Assembly (NCBI GenBank): GCA_002794735.1
Contig: NBAZ01000012.1
Location: 310,001-374,000 of the forward strand
From: Pyrrhoderma lamaoense
Taxonomy: Eukaryota; Basidiomycota; Agaricomycetes; Hymenochaetales; Hymenochaetaceae
Direction: 5' to 3'
DNA length: 64,000 nucleotides
Shown: piece after piece, positions 23,620-36,100 of the stretch
Position numbering within the stretch: the first letter of the stretch is position 1
How the letters are laid out: each line of letters starts with the position of its first letter
Made by a program: the position numbers and the translations under genes
The notes under the pieces: model-generated
The model's database searches: none
What the model was told of the DNA's origin: nothing
Seen by the model: the letters and a program-made list of their open reading frames with translations, nothing else

Positions 23620-23623
23620 GATC

Positions 23624-23629
23624 TTTTTT
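23624..23629 (+). terminator. Pol III terminator of the second tRNA-Ser
   Basis: A T6 tract starts 5 nt after the tRNA 3' end, the normal position and form of a Pol III stop signal. Confidence 0.7.
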
Positions 23630-23749
23630 GAATCAATGATTTTGATGGATCTGTATGTGACAAGCATTCCACAGTCCGTTACACAGTTAAAAGTGTTTTA
23701 GCAATGTGCACAGTCTTTGAGATACTCTACTTTCTGTACAATTGCCACC

Positions 23750-25261
23750 ATGAATATAACCGAAGCGCCGCAGGAAGTGTCTGAACTTGATGAACATATA
23801 GAACTTGGCCATACCTTAGTGACTCAAATTTTTGAAAGAAAACCGGTAGAGATATTGAAGGCAACAATATCTCAAGGTGCTCCCCTATGGTATCAAGACG
23901 AAGAAGGAAATTCTGCCCTTCATGCTGCCGCATACAATGAGGACAAAGAACTGATTGACGTTCTTCTACAAGAAGGTGCTGTTTGGAATGCAGGTAAGAC
24001 TTACTAGTAGATACTTTCCTGTGGATCCGAAGCTAGCTCAAACTCTTTTGCGTTTATACTAGTGGATAATCTAGGGAATACTGCAGGCGATATCGCATTG
24101 TCATTAAACAATGAGGAATGCTACCGAGCAATCAGAGATGCAGGACTCCGTTCAGGCAAGTCTTAATTCTATATTCTCAATATAACACAACCTCAATGTA
24201 CTTGATGTCTACTCACGCAATTTAGAATACCTTTTGTCTCATCTGTCTTCCAAGAAAACTCCGGTCGCTTCGTCGTCCAATATCTTGCTTCGGTCTGTGG
24301 ATACGACAGCCGCTGGTTCGACAGACGAATTTCTTAGTACGAAATTACATTTTAAAAAAGATGTCAACGGGCAAGAAGTCTGTCTAGTGAAATCTGGGGA
24401 TGAAGAGATTGGCGTTATGATGGGATGGGAAAGAGAAATTAGTATGTTTGTTGTTTGTCTTGAGAGAACCAAATTATTTTTCTAAACGTAACATGAAGTG
24501 CAGGAAACAGTGAATCAACTTTGCAATGACATCTCCGGTGACTATAATGTACTCAATGTTGGATTCGGGTTGGGTATAGTGAGTTTAACTTGCAATAGCC
24601 ATGGCGTTGATCAGAGCAGAACTGACGTGCATACAAACACAATGTAAAAAAGATAGATTCCATGTTTCAACTCAGAGCTAGACCCCCACGAAGACACTAT
24701 ATCATTGAAGCGCACCCAGACGTACTTGCACATATGCGGGAACTTGGATGGTATGAGAAGCCAGGAGTCACAATCCTCGAAGGAAAATGGCAAGACTTTA
24801 TCGAAAGCGAGCAACTATTATCTGTAGGTGGCTTTAATGTCATTTACACGGACACATTTTCCGAAGATTATCAAGGTAATCTACCAGAAACTACGTTATT
24901 TTCTGTCACTTAGTTTTGATTGTCTCCTAGCTCTGCGTGAATTCTTTGAACATCTACCTGATTTATTGAGCGGACCAGAGGCTCGATTTAGTTTCTTCAA
25001 TGGATTAGGGGCAACAAGTGAGTACTATGACGTCCAGTATCTTGTTATGTTATAAATTGACTGTGTATGTTAGATGCACTCTTTTACGATGTTTATACCC
25101 AACTAGCAGAACTGCATCTATCAAATGTGGGACTGACTGTAGAATGGAGTGAAGTTGATGTAATTGGGAAGGACTCTAATATAGACAAATGGAATGGGAC
25201 TAGGAATTATTTCGGCATGAGACTTTATCGTCTTCCTATCGCATTCATGTCTCCTTTGTAG
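23750..25261 (+). CDS. RMT2: Protein arginine N-methyltransferase 2 (Rmt2)
   Basis: Rmt2 is the fungal arginine delta-N-methyltransferase; in yeast it modifies ribosomal protein L12, whose gene is also in this window. Domains: an ankyrin-type N-terminus (APLWYQDEEGNSALHAAAYNEDKELIDVLLQEGA), then a Rossmann methyltransferase. The SAM-binding glycine motif is VLNVGFGLGIIDS, followed by HYIIEAHPDVLAHM and GVTILEGKWQDF. Next are FNVIYTDTFSEDY and LPDLLSGPEARFSFFNGLGA. The protein ends NYFGMRLYRLPIAFMSPL. I chose the ATG at 23750 because it has a strong GCCACCATG context; an upstream in-frame ATG at 23717 would add 11 residues. Introns are short GT-AG. It converges on the securin-like gene. Confidence 0.94.
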
Positions 25262-25446
25262 ATAAATAAGAATAATCAATCTGGCTAACCAGTTATCTGG
25301 ACCCATGATCAACGCACGGGACAAGATCGATAGTGATTAAGTGCTTAAATCCATAATACATTGTTCACTATTGTAAGATGAGAATAGCTATACAACATTA
25401 AAAGTAATACACTTCTAAAACTAGAGAAATTATAACAACTGTTATC

Positions 25447-26852
25447 TCACACGGCAAAACGAAATTCTTCAATATCGTCATCAATAAATCTCAAATCAGA
25501 TTCCAGCATGTCTGTCAGTGAATCTGACGTGGCTTTGTGCTGGTAAGATCCTCGGGTTCGAGACCTGCTTCTAGTTTTTGATGAGGAAACAGCCCGAGGT
25601 CTACTACCCGTCATAGAATCAGCTCGGGTAACTGGTCTGTGGTTATTTGACATGGATGTACTAGGCCTGGGGTCAGTAGAGACTGACTTGCTATCCGGCT
25701 GTCGGATTGATGTTGAAGTAGCTGGACGAGGTGGATAATCAACTAACTTTTTACTATTCGAAGATAAGCTTCTCGTTATGATTGTGCGCTGATTTGTGTT
25801 TTGTGTGGACTTGGAGGCCTTGGTGCTAGAGTTTTCTCCGGTTCGTGAAGCAATCGCTGGAGAGTTGGCCGTATTTCGGGGACCAAATATATCATCGTCA
25901 TCATCTATAGTCATACTTGTAAGAGACTCAGAAATGAAAAGATAACTGTAGTACGATACCATTCACTGAGATATTGAGATTCATGGAATCAAACGCATTA
26001 AACCAATCACACCCCTTGAGTACATCATTTATATCAAATCGGTAAACATCGGGAGTATCTTCTAAGGGATAAGACTGAGCAAGTGTCCGAAGTGTTTTCC
26101 CGACCTCTTTATAGTCAGGTAGTTCAAAATGCATCTCAAAATTGGGTTCTAATTTTGAAATTGAATAAGATAGTTCCGATCAACTGCTATCTTGAGTCAT
26201 CACGTACCTGCAAGTGTAGGAGGTGCATATTCCAAGTCACTATAATCTGGTTCATTAGGATCTATCTCGTTCTCCGTATCGGTTGTATTAAGATCAATAG
26301 AGACGTCGCTGACGTTCCAATAATCTCCCTTTGTGATAGGCGTCTTAAAGTTGTTGCTAGTACGTGGTCCACGCTGTAATTTGCGAGCTGAACTTGGTGG
26401 TCCAGAAGAAGTATCAAGGAACTCATTTGTATCCTGAACAACCGGGAGTATAAATTTCTTCATTGGACTCTTTCCGTTACGAGGGGAGAAGAGAGATATG
26501 TTTTGACGATTTGGAGCGGGTGTTTTGTCACCAAGAGGACGAATATTAGGAAACATACTAGGTTTCATTGATACTGGAGCATCTTGTAGAATGATTTCTG
26601 TCAGGATGTGAGTATGAAAAGCAGGCTTTCAAGAGATAGTGACCACAAACTTCCTCCTTGACGAAAAGGTGTTTGTAAAACTACGCGATTTTCCTTTGGA
26701 TTTGAAGTGTATGACCCGTTTTTGAGGATATTCTCTTGGAGACCTATACGACCCTTCAAGGATTTTCCGGGAGTTTTTGTATTGTTCATTCTCGAGTATT
26801 GAGAGTAGTGTACATCATCGTTAAAGACAGAGACTGGCCGAGAGTTGAGCAT
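25447..26852 (-). CDS. Securin-like protein with KEN and D-box degrons (candidate)
   Basis: This low-complexity, mostly disordered protein has no enzyme domain. It starts MLNSRPVSVFNDD at 26852. The N-terminal part has KTPGKSLKGRIGLQEN, where R-x-x-L fits a destruction box, and NPKENRVV, where KEN fits a KEN box; both are APC/C degrons. A second Lys/Pro patch, DKTPAPNRQ, follows. The middle contains an acidic stretch EIDPNEPDYSDLEYAPP and a conserved-looking FELPDYKEVGKTLRTLAQSYP. The tail is Ser/Arg-rich and ends in acidic FIDDDIEEFRFAV. Paired degrons, basic N-terminus and acidic C-terminus are the layout of securins (Pds1/Cut2), which are too divergent for recognition by eye. The exon structure is reasonable; the function is inference. 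Confidence 0.55.
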
Positions 26853-27140
26853 GATATCGCAAAGAAATTCTAGATTAGAGGTGGTGATTAGTATAAGAGG
26901 TACGCGATGATTTCAGGTTCAGTGCCACGGGACCAACGTGACTCCAGATTCACAGTTTACGTAACGTGTTTCACTGTTTCCAAGCAAATATCCCGGAACG
27001 TCATATTCTTGAATTTAGTGATAGTCCGAGTTAAAAAGCCTTTTTACTTTACATCTATCAGTAGTGTAAGACACTATTATGTACTGACGAAGCTGGCCGC
27101 GAAGAATAGTGCTCTCTCGTTTGCCCTGGCAGTTGTCCAA
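26853..27140. promoter_or_regulatory. Divergent promoter region, securin-like / CSF1
   Basis: Only 288 nt separate the start codons of two head-to-head genes, so both promoters and leaders must share this space. An in-frame upstream ATG for CSF1 exists at 26907, but 27141 fits the N-terminal membrane anchor better. I cannot name specific binding sites. Confidence 0.5.
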
Positions 27141-30100
27141 ATGGCGCATTCTCCGGCCAACATCTTGCTCATTGTTACTTGCATTGTTCTCGCTCTTGCC
27201 TCTGTGACCTACTTTTTTTACTCCAATCGTATTGTTGGTAGCATCATTGCGAGGGTTATCAGGCTAGTTCTATGGTCTAAAGATGACCCGCTTGTATATA
27301 TTGATATTGGTGAATTATTGCATTTCTTGGACATAGCCCACAGGATTGACGTTTGTTAAGGTTCCGTTCACTTCTCGCTCATAGCTGGACGGGTTTTGTT
27401 CCGTGACATCCGATACCACTCCAGTAATCAATCATTCAGAATAGTTAAGTTGCAAATAAGCTGGAGATGGTGGATCCGGATGGCTATCGAAGATGATGCG
27501 GATAGAATTGGATTGTTCAATGAAAGTGACTACTCTGGTACGAGATAGTGTTAATCTACAATTCCTAATATCTTATATCATGTAATACCAGGTCGAAACT
27601 CTTCTTGGTGCAGGGCCCATGCTTCAATAGATGGATTCGAGTGGTTTATGTATAACCGAACTGCTTCTTTTGATTATATCCTTGCTCAGATGACTTCGGA
27701 TGGAGACAAGGTTCATGAGGCAGCAAGCAATGCACCCCCCACGGAGAGGGTTGCGTTTCTGGTATGATTTTAGACTACCATGTACTTGTTTTCGTCTGAC
27801 AGATCTATCAGACCCACTCTACTCTGTGTCTGAAGGCTCACAGTCACCGAACAAGGGATTCTCGTTTATTGACAGATTGATTGGATGGTTGAAGGGTCAG
27901 CTTCCTAACTTGGATCCCAAGAGTCTCTTGCCGTTTTCATTTGTAGCTACGAAAGGTGCTATTACCTTGGGTAACCATACTACTGAAAATCTCCTTATGG
28001 CAGAATTTACGAGAGCTCAGGGTACTTTTGGTATCACTCAGTCGAGATCCAAGCTTGATACTCATAAGCAAATATTACATATAAACTTCAACGGTGCACT
28101 TGTCAGCTGCGTTGACAATCCAGATTACTGGACAAATAGCCAGAGCATCGGGGAATCGGTTCGGGAGAGTGTCGTAAAGGAATGGTAGGTTTGCAGTATT
28201 TATAAATAAACAATTCCTTCTAACTTCAATCTGCTTCCGATTGAATCGAAAATACTAGTGCCTCCGATCCTCCACTTTCATACTCCAACTTCAAACGGAT
28301 CTGGAATTTGTATAGAAGAAACTTTCCGTTTTTTAAGCAACGTGGGGATCGTTACATAAAGACAGATAAGAGCTCTAAACGGAAGGAACGACAGAAGAAG
28401 CCAGCTGAAGAGTCGTCACATGTGGGTGCGGACTTTACCGAGCTTGAATATGCCATTGCTCGAAGACTACTTGAAGCACCTGTTTTGGATCTTGTGTACT
28501 ACGCTGACGTCGCAGGAAAAGTACCCGAGAAGGCCAATGGTGAATACTTAAAAGAGTCGTATCCGAAGACTGTCGAGTTTATGGACATTGGTAACGGTGA
28601 CTTACCACCAGAATGGGGTGTGGACGTAGTCGTTACAGGTGGCACTTTTCACTATGGTCCTTGGGCGGACAGACAACGCGCGCAACTTCAACGAGTGTTT
28701 TTTCCTCATGGTTATCAGAATGGGAGTCCTTCTGGAATTTTATCACCGGGTGAACAGCGCTACTGTACTTGTTTGAAGTTGCTTTTCGAATTTCGAGATG
28801 TAACGACCTTACATATACCTTTTAGAGAAGCATCAAAAGTAGGCAGAACTAATGATGGAACAATACAATGTCACTGATGTTTTCCGCGATAGAATTGGCA
28901 ATGGGATGGTTTAGTAGATGTACAACGGCATCGAAAGCAACGAGAAGCAGCTTCTCTCCAAGTCAGGATCGGAGACAAATCTTCGGTGAAATACCTAGTC
29001 CCCATGATTGCTACATCGGATGGATACACGGCAAATTTGCACATCACACTCGATGCTATCACTGTGACGTCAAGCTTGAACGATATTATATTGCTAGAAA
29101 CAAAACTGTGTCATATCTCCTCAAGCCTACCCTCTCCTTTGCGTTGGGACGAAGAACGGAATTGGAATTTTGATGTCACTCTTGAACATTCTGTTTTGTA
29201 CCTAATTCGAGACCATATCAATATGCTGAGTGATTTAGGAAGAGACTGGGCTTCTGGTCCCCCAAATGACTATAATACGTTTATTCCGATGTTGTATGGC
29301 GTTCAGCTGTCTTTTTCTGTCTTTGAGCTTAACCTGTACGCGAATGATCACAATATTATTGATCGACCTCTTGACAAACGGGATAATGGTGTGTCTTACT
29401 ACCTTTATGTACTCTGATATCTTACAAATCAGCCATATCTAGTCCTCTTCACCCTAAAAGGGGATGTGCTAAAGAGCAACATCAACATTCCCTCGAATGT
29501 GTTTCGTCCGCTTTCAACTACAGTTCGATTTACAGTAGATGGCCCAGATATTGCTCTTTCATTGACTTTACCTAGATGGAATACTCATGCTTTATCCGAG
29601 TCTGCGATAGAGCATCTAAGTGATATCGGTCACATCTCGGTTCTGGGGATTACTGGATTCTATAAATACTTCTCTGAGACCCGTCAAGACTGTATCGATC
29701 ACTTAAAGCTTGACACAAAGGTGAGCTCGATCACAAAGGCTTCATTTTCAACTATTAAAAAATGTGAATCTTCTTTGCTTAGATTATATCCCCAGCTCTG
29801 AAGGCTTTTGGCTGGGTTGTTCGCCATGCTATGGTTTTACGAGATAATTACTTCGGTAGCTTTACCCAATATTCCACCACACAAGAGTATCTTTCTAAGA
29901 AGGAGAAAAAAATGTCGATTGGTGATCCCCTTGACCTGAAGTACAGGCCAGGAAAGGTATATTTATCCTCTTATCCCAACACGTTACCATTTTAAATTAA
30001 ACAACACCCAAGAATAATGTCTTCCAATTCGACCTATCTCTTTTTATTGAAGATGCCACTGCTGTATTACCAGCATGCGTAATGGGCTATGAAGGAGATC

Positions 30101-33100
30101 ACAACACAAAGGACTTATCGTCTAAAACTATGGATATCGGACCCTGCATGGTACTTAAAACCTCGGAGATACAACTACAACTACGCTTACACGACTATTG
30201 TATGGGTATGTATACCATCGCTCCACTATTCCTAGCCCAAAATTAAAACTTTCGTTAATAGACCTGTCGATAAATCTTGATCCACTGTCAATTTCAATGG
30301 AAAAAACTTGTTTGAGTATCTTGTCTTTGGGTCATAAGTTTTCACCATCAAAACGCCGGCTGGCTATTTCTGGTGCGCTACCTTCAGTCTGGCAGACCGT
30401 AATTGTTTTCATTCTCTAATACTTTCCCAAGACTTCGCCATAACCGCAAACCGTCTATTCGGCCCACAGCCACATACTGCGGTTTATGTGTGCTTATGGA
30501 ACATCATTTCAGGAGATGTGAAGGGATCACTTACCGCTTCTGAAATTCAGCAGCTGATATCCACTGCGAAAGCCTTTAGTCACGGTTTTAGCGATCCCTT
30601 CAATGTACCTGCTCCGGAGTTTCTTGGTATAATCGAACGTGATGGTATGTGTTTTCTTCTTAGAACTTCAGGAACTCTGGTTTGAGAAAGCTTTGTTTAG
30701 CTACTTTTTTAAAGGTTGGGATAAACAGGGTAGACTTATCTTTAGAAACAAAGTCTACTTTAAGCAAACTTTCATTACGGCAAGGAGTACTCCTGCAGTA
30801 CAATAATCTTTCAGCAATGAACTACCGAAAAGTGACAAGCATATCTGTCCCAGAGATCGAACTTCAGCTGTTACTTATGCCATCCTTCAAGAAACAATGG
30901 CTAGAAATAGCGAGGATGCAGACGTGTTTATTTGCAGATTTATATAAGGCTCCCAAAGACTGGCATAAAGAATCACAGGAGCAAAAAAAATTCATAACTG
31001 AGCAAGATTCCCTAACTCATAGGTTTACGTTGTTATCTGGGACGAGCAATAACAGTGGTTGGTTCTGTTATTTACTTAGCATAGATTTATTATCAACGAT
31101 CCCATTTCTATCGATTAGCCGGAAACAACTGGAGGAATATATTGTATCTTCAGGATATCAACGTACCACAGTTACGCACCTCAACTGCGAAGAAATTCAG
31201 TCCAATATCCCCAGAAGTATACAAAAATCAATCTTGTTACGAGCGATAGAATCAGATTCGGAGGAAGAACACATATTTTCGGAGATTGATAGAGATGAGA
31301 GACTAGCGTACGTCTCCCTATCCGTGTCATCCTTCCCTAATGATTAAATTAGCCTATCCAGAGCATCACGGCCTAATAGCTTCGCGACACATCCCGGGAA
31401 CAAAGATATGGAAGACGGACAAAGCTCCTCTCCATTTGACGAGTCGGACGAGACAGACACAGTTGACTCGGAAGATTCATGGAGTGATTTCCTTGAAATT
31501 GATAGAACGAGCATAGATCCTCGTGTCCCTTATTGGTTTCTGTGCAGGAAGTATGATGTTAAACGTTCCTCGTCAGGATTTGACCAGTATATGCTTGTCT
31601 CTGGAACGCTGTAAGAGTGACGTGCTTTTTCCAGCAGATATGTGAAGACTAAATTCTTCATTTTTCTCATTTAGTCATCTAGTTTCCATTCTAAACTTTT
31701 TAAGAAGCAGAATTCCAGAGTCCTTTCAGAACAGATTCCAGACAATACTCTTGCTGACAGTAATGAACTGGTTTCATCCCTTCCTGATGACATCAATAGG
31801 GCCTTTACCCGTCTAACAATACCATCTTTCACCTTTTTCACAACCCCTTTATATACTGTGTTACTGAAAGATCTGATCGAAGATTATTCAGATGAGGTAA
31901 GTGGATCATAGCTTTTCTTATGAATTCAGTTTTTTCAACTAGATACAGGAGAGAACACCAGAATCACAAATTGACACGCTGATCTTAGAGTGGATTTCCA
32001 CATCTGTTGGAGCTGGCTCGATATCAACTTTTGACCTGCAACTGCATTCGTTCCAATTATCTGTTATCCAGGAGGTCGCAAACTTGGCGACACTGGAAAC
32101 TTTGCCTGAGGAGCAATATCGCAGTAACTACCATGTCGCCACCATGAACCTTGAATTAGAGAACGTACAGTCCATTGTGAGTATACCACCGTACAACAAG
32201 GATGGGGCATCGACACCGAGTCTTTTGTGTGGTAAATTTTCCTCCGGCAACGTACAGTTTTCCGTCAACAGCTTGTCTTTTCATCCGATCGTGCACAAAC
32301 AACGTTTACCAGAACCTTCAACATCTTTCACTTTTCATACCAAGGATTTTTTCTCAGCGTTCGCTAATCTCAAAGGACATATTGCATACGATAATGTGGA
32401 GATACAATTGCACCCATTCGCACCGGAGGTGCTTATCACTTTTGCAGGCGCCTTGAAGCAGACTGTTGAAGATACAAGGATAGTAAAGACATATACAAAA
32501 TTGTCAGCCCAAAGGAGGAGACAGCTCGTGTTTTCGATTCTCGAACACACGAATGATATACTATTGAAGGACTTGCTCTCTTCTGTGCAGCCTGCATTCT
32601 TTGTACAATCAGGTCGGCCCAATCATCTCCGACAAGATAGGAACTGGAAGCTTTTGTTTCACCTACGACACTCCTTGGCAGAGATTACTGATGAGCAATA
32701 TGATGCTCTGAAACAAGATCTTAAACATGTTATTGAAGAAAAAGATATGCTCAATTCTCTTGAATCTCGCTTTGTTCCATGGTTACTAGAAGACAAACTC
32801 CCGATTCTGGAAGTAGAGTTACTTCGTTCGCTATTTCTCACTAAGACTAATGAACCCGATCAGTTGTGGAAAAAACATAATGATCGACCCATGAGGTCCT
32901 GTAGCCTGCAGGCTGGTTCAACACGTATAGTTATCATTGGCAAAGATAGCTCATCACCAAGCACTGTCACCCTGAAGGATCTTGAGTTTCGTATTGACCT
33001 TTTGTCAAGAAGACTCATATTTGAGCTTGAGACTATGGCTCCACATACATCCACGAATAGGTGTTTTAAAGCAGCGGAAGATTACGTTGATTATGGGACG

Positions 33101-36100
33101 TTTCAGGTTGTAACAAGCCTCAGTGCTACTAACTTCCATGTCTCAGTCTTCCCTAGTATAATAGAGTTTCTTCAACACACAATTCATGTTTCGAGAATTC
33201 TTCTTTCTTCAGATGAGCACGATCATGAGCAATCTTCGCAGAAAACTGCGGTTGGCGACTTTTTTGAAAATAGGACCGTGATTTTTGAAGCGCATATCCT
33301 ACTACACCATCTACTCGTTGAGGTGGCTGCCGAAAATCTGGTCTTCGAAGTTGCTTCTCAAGAATTATCATCATGGAATGCTATTCATCTGACAAAACCC
33401 ACGAAACCACCTCCTGAGTATGATATCTCTTTCAATCATACAGCAGTTTTCAACGAATTCTCTGTCAAGGCGAGAGCAAGAGGTCTTGATGACTCGGACC
33501 ATAAAGTAAAAGATACGCTTGCGGGTATAACTTTCACAAATGGTGCACTAAGTCTGTCAATGCAAAATCATACACCCCTTGGAGTGATTACTAGGACCAC
33601 GATTCTTCTTCAAGATGTCGAATTTGCAGTTCCTAGGAGTGCGCTTCGGCTCTATAACTTCTTTGAGCAATGGAGAAGAGACTACTTCCATGGCATTGAT
33701 GCGATGGTTAGATCTTTATATGCGGAAATTAATCAAACGCCTTCTCGAACCCCAAGAAAAGCACTACCACCAGCTCAATCGCAGGAAATCATATTCGATT
33801 TCAATCTATCGGTCACAAACTTCAAGGTCAGATTACAAGTGATGCATGGAACTTGGCTCTATTGGAGAGTTCGAGATCTCGTAGCTTATACAAAGAACAA
33901 AGGGAGTGGCGTGCGTACATGTGGTCTGCAGATTGGAGGCCAAGACATACAGATCGAAGCTGAAACTACCAGAAATCAAAATCAAAGAGCTTCGAAAATC
34001 GTGCTGGATTTACCCACTGTCACAGCGACGGGATCCATTGGCTCAAAAAGAAATAGCTTGCTATTGTTGGTAGGATTTCTGCACATTACAATTAAACCCT
34101 CGCATTGGGATGCTCTACTGTCTGTTCAACAAAAATTTGGGCAGGACTTCAATGATTTGTTACTTCTGCTGGGTGAATCGCGAAACAGTAAACCGAATAA
34201 GGATACTGGAAAGAAGACACCAAAAGCCGATAGATTGATTCCTTACGTTGTTACTACGAAATTTGAAGGTTTCAAAATTGGCCTGGAAGGATTAGCCTCG
34301 ACGCAGTATTTGGAATGTACAGACATTGATGCAATGATCAGCAATAAGCCCTCTCCATATTGGCAGTTTACGCTCAGAGACCTTGCCTTATACCTGGCAC
34401 CGGGCTCCAACGTGAAGCAAGAGAGATCAAAACCTGATTATAAGCAGATACCGATGTACATCACAGTCGACTTACACATCACAACTCTCCCTCCTGGGTT
34501 AGATGTCTCTTATGGCCGTTTAGAAATGAATATCACCAAATTTCATGCTGTCTTACAAGCCCACCTTATTGGCGATATTGGTGACTTTATCGACTATTTG
34601 CAAGTTAGTTATACCATTAATTTGAATAACTGCTTCTATCTAACCTTCCTTAACTTTCAAGTCTGAGCTCATATTGCGAAGGGAACAGCGAGCAGCTGAG
34701 CTAGAGGAATTCAAGGAGAAAGCACGTAAGTTCATGCAAACGTTCAATGTCAATCCTCGCAAGGCCACTCTAGAGAAGCAGAGCACCTTTTTGGGTAGTT
34801 ACACCCTGGCCTTCAAAATGGCAAACTTTGGTGCTGCATTCCCCTTGGACTTACTTGAGCGACCCCGTTTGCGAAGTCCAGACAGCCTTGAAGATCAATC
34901 AACCAAGGCCTTCCTTCTAACCATCAGATTGGTTGAGTTTGAATCTCAGAGAGGAGTATCTGGTCAGGCTCATATGAAAGATTTTTGTTTCCAGTTCGTC
35001 CCTCGGTGAGTGAAAATGCGTTTCGTAAATTCTTGTCTAACCTTTCTGTCTTCGTAGTTTCAATCCTTCAAATCAAGATGATTTCTCGTCAAAAAGGCAT
35101 GCTACTCTTAACCAGATGATCTATCCCGAGATGACAGCTAGAGTTCGTACGACAACTACAAGCTCTTTGAGACATATAGCCGCTAGAGCAGATATCAGTG
35201 GGTTTGTACTGGACCTTGAGCCTTCTATCACTGCATACACATTTTCCCTCATTGATGCTTACCACTATGGAAAACAAAACGTCGAACGCTTTGCATTGGG
35301 ACTTCCGCGACCTTCACCGAGTAGTGAGCTACCTGTCCTGGGACCTGAACTTAACCAGCACGAGCAAAGAAATAAACTCTCAACGAGTGTTGATGCATCT
35401 TTGAACTTTATGAGTGGGACTGTTCGAATGCATCCGATGGCAGGCTTTAGAAATCATCATTCGACGTCTTCTTCCATTTGGTCGGAGAAAAATTATAGAG
35501 GCATAACTTCTGATGCCGAGTTGTTCAACCTTCCGGAACTAACAGTTTTTATGGAATATTGTACGCGCTCGTGTCCTTCATCCTCGTCAGACGAAAGAAT
35601 TCCTGTACTGGTCTTCAGAAGTATTATCCACTCAAGCCGTAACACACTTCGCCCCTCCTTGTTATTATTTATCTCTAGTATTGTGCACAATGTCGAGGAG
35701 CGGATGAAACGCCCCCCTCCTTTTCAAGATCTTACGCGGTCTCCTTCGAAGATGCGACATTCAGTATCAGGTCTTTCCCTTGATGGATCAGAATTCAGTA
35801 TCATAAAACCTTCAGACCGCCATACCTCTAATTTGCAGCTCTTTATCAGCTTACGAATTGACAAATCTAGGCTGGAGTTGACTTGCAAACCTGATGTTAA
35901 TGTTGTGGCTGGTATTAATTGGGAAAGTGGAGGGTTTATATTAAATTTGGGTCCAGAAGGGAAGGGTGCGACTATTTCAGCTAGTATTGAAGGTCTCACT
36001 ATCGGCCTGAAGCACGGATTCCTGTCTGAAGATTCAGCACACATTGACGCTCGGAACTTGAACTTTTCTGTCAATTTCTCAAAATCCACTTTAGATCTCG

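Noticed and set aside
27700..27843. Suspected frameshift at the CCCCCC run in CSF1
   Set aside because: Using the farther acceptor GCTCACAG (82-nt intron) joins RVAFL to SPNKGFSF in frame, so no indel is needed.
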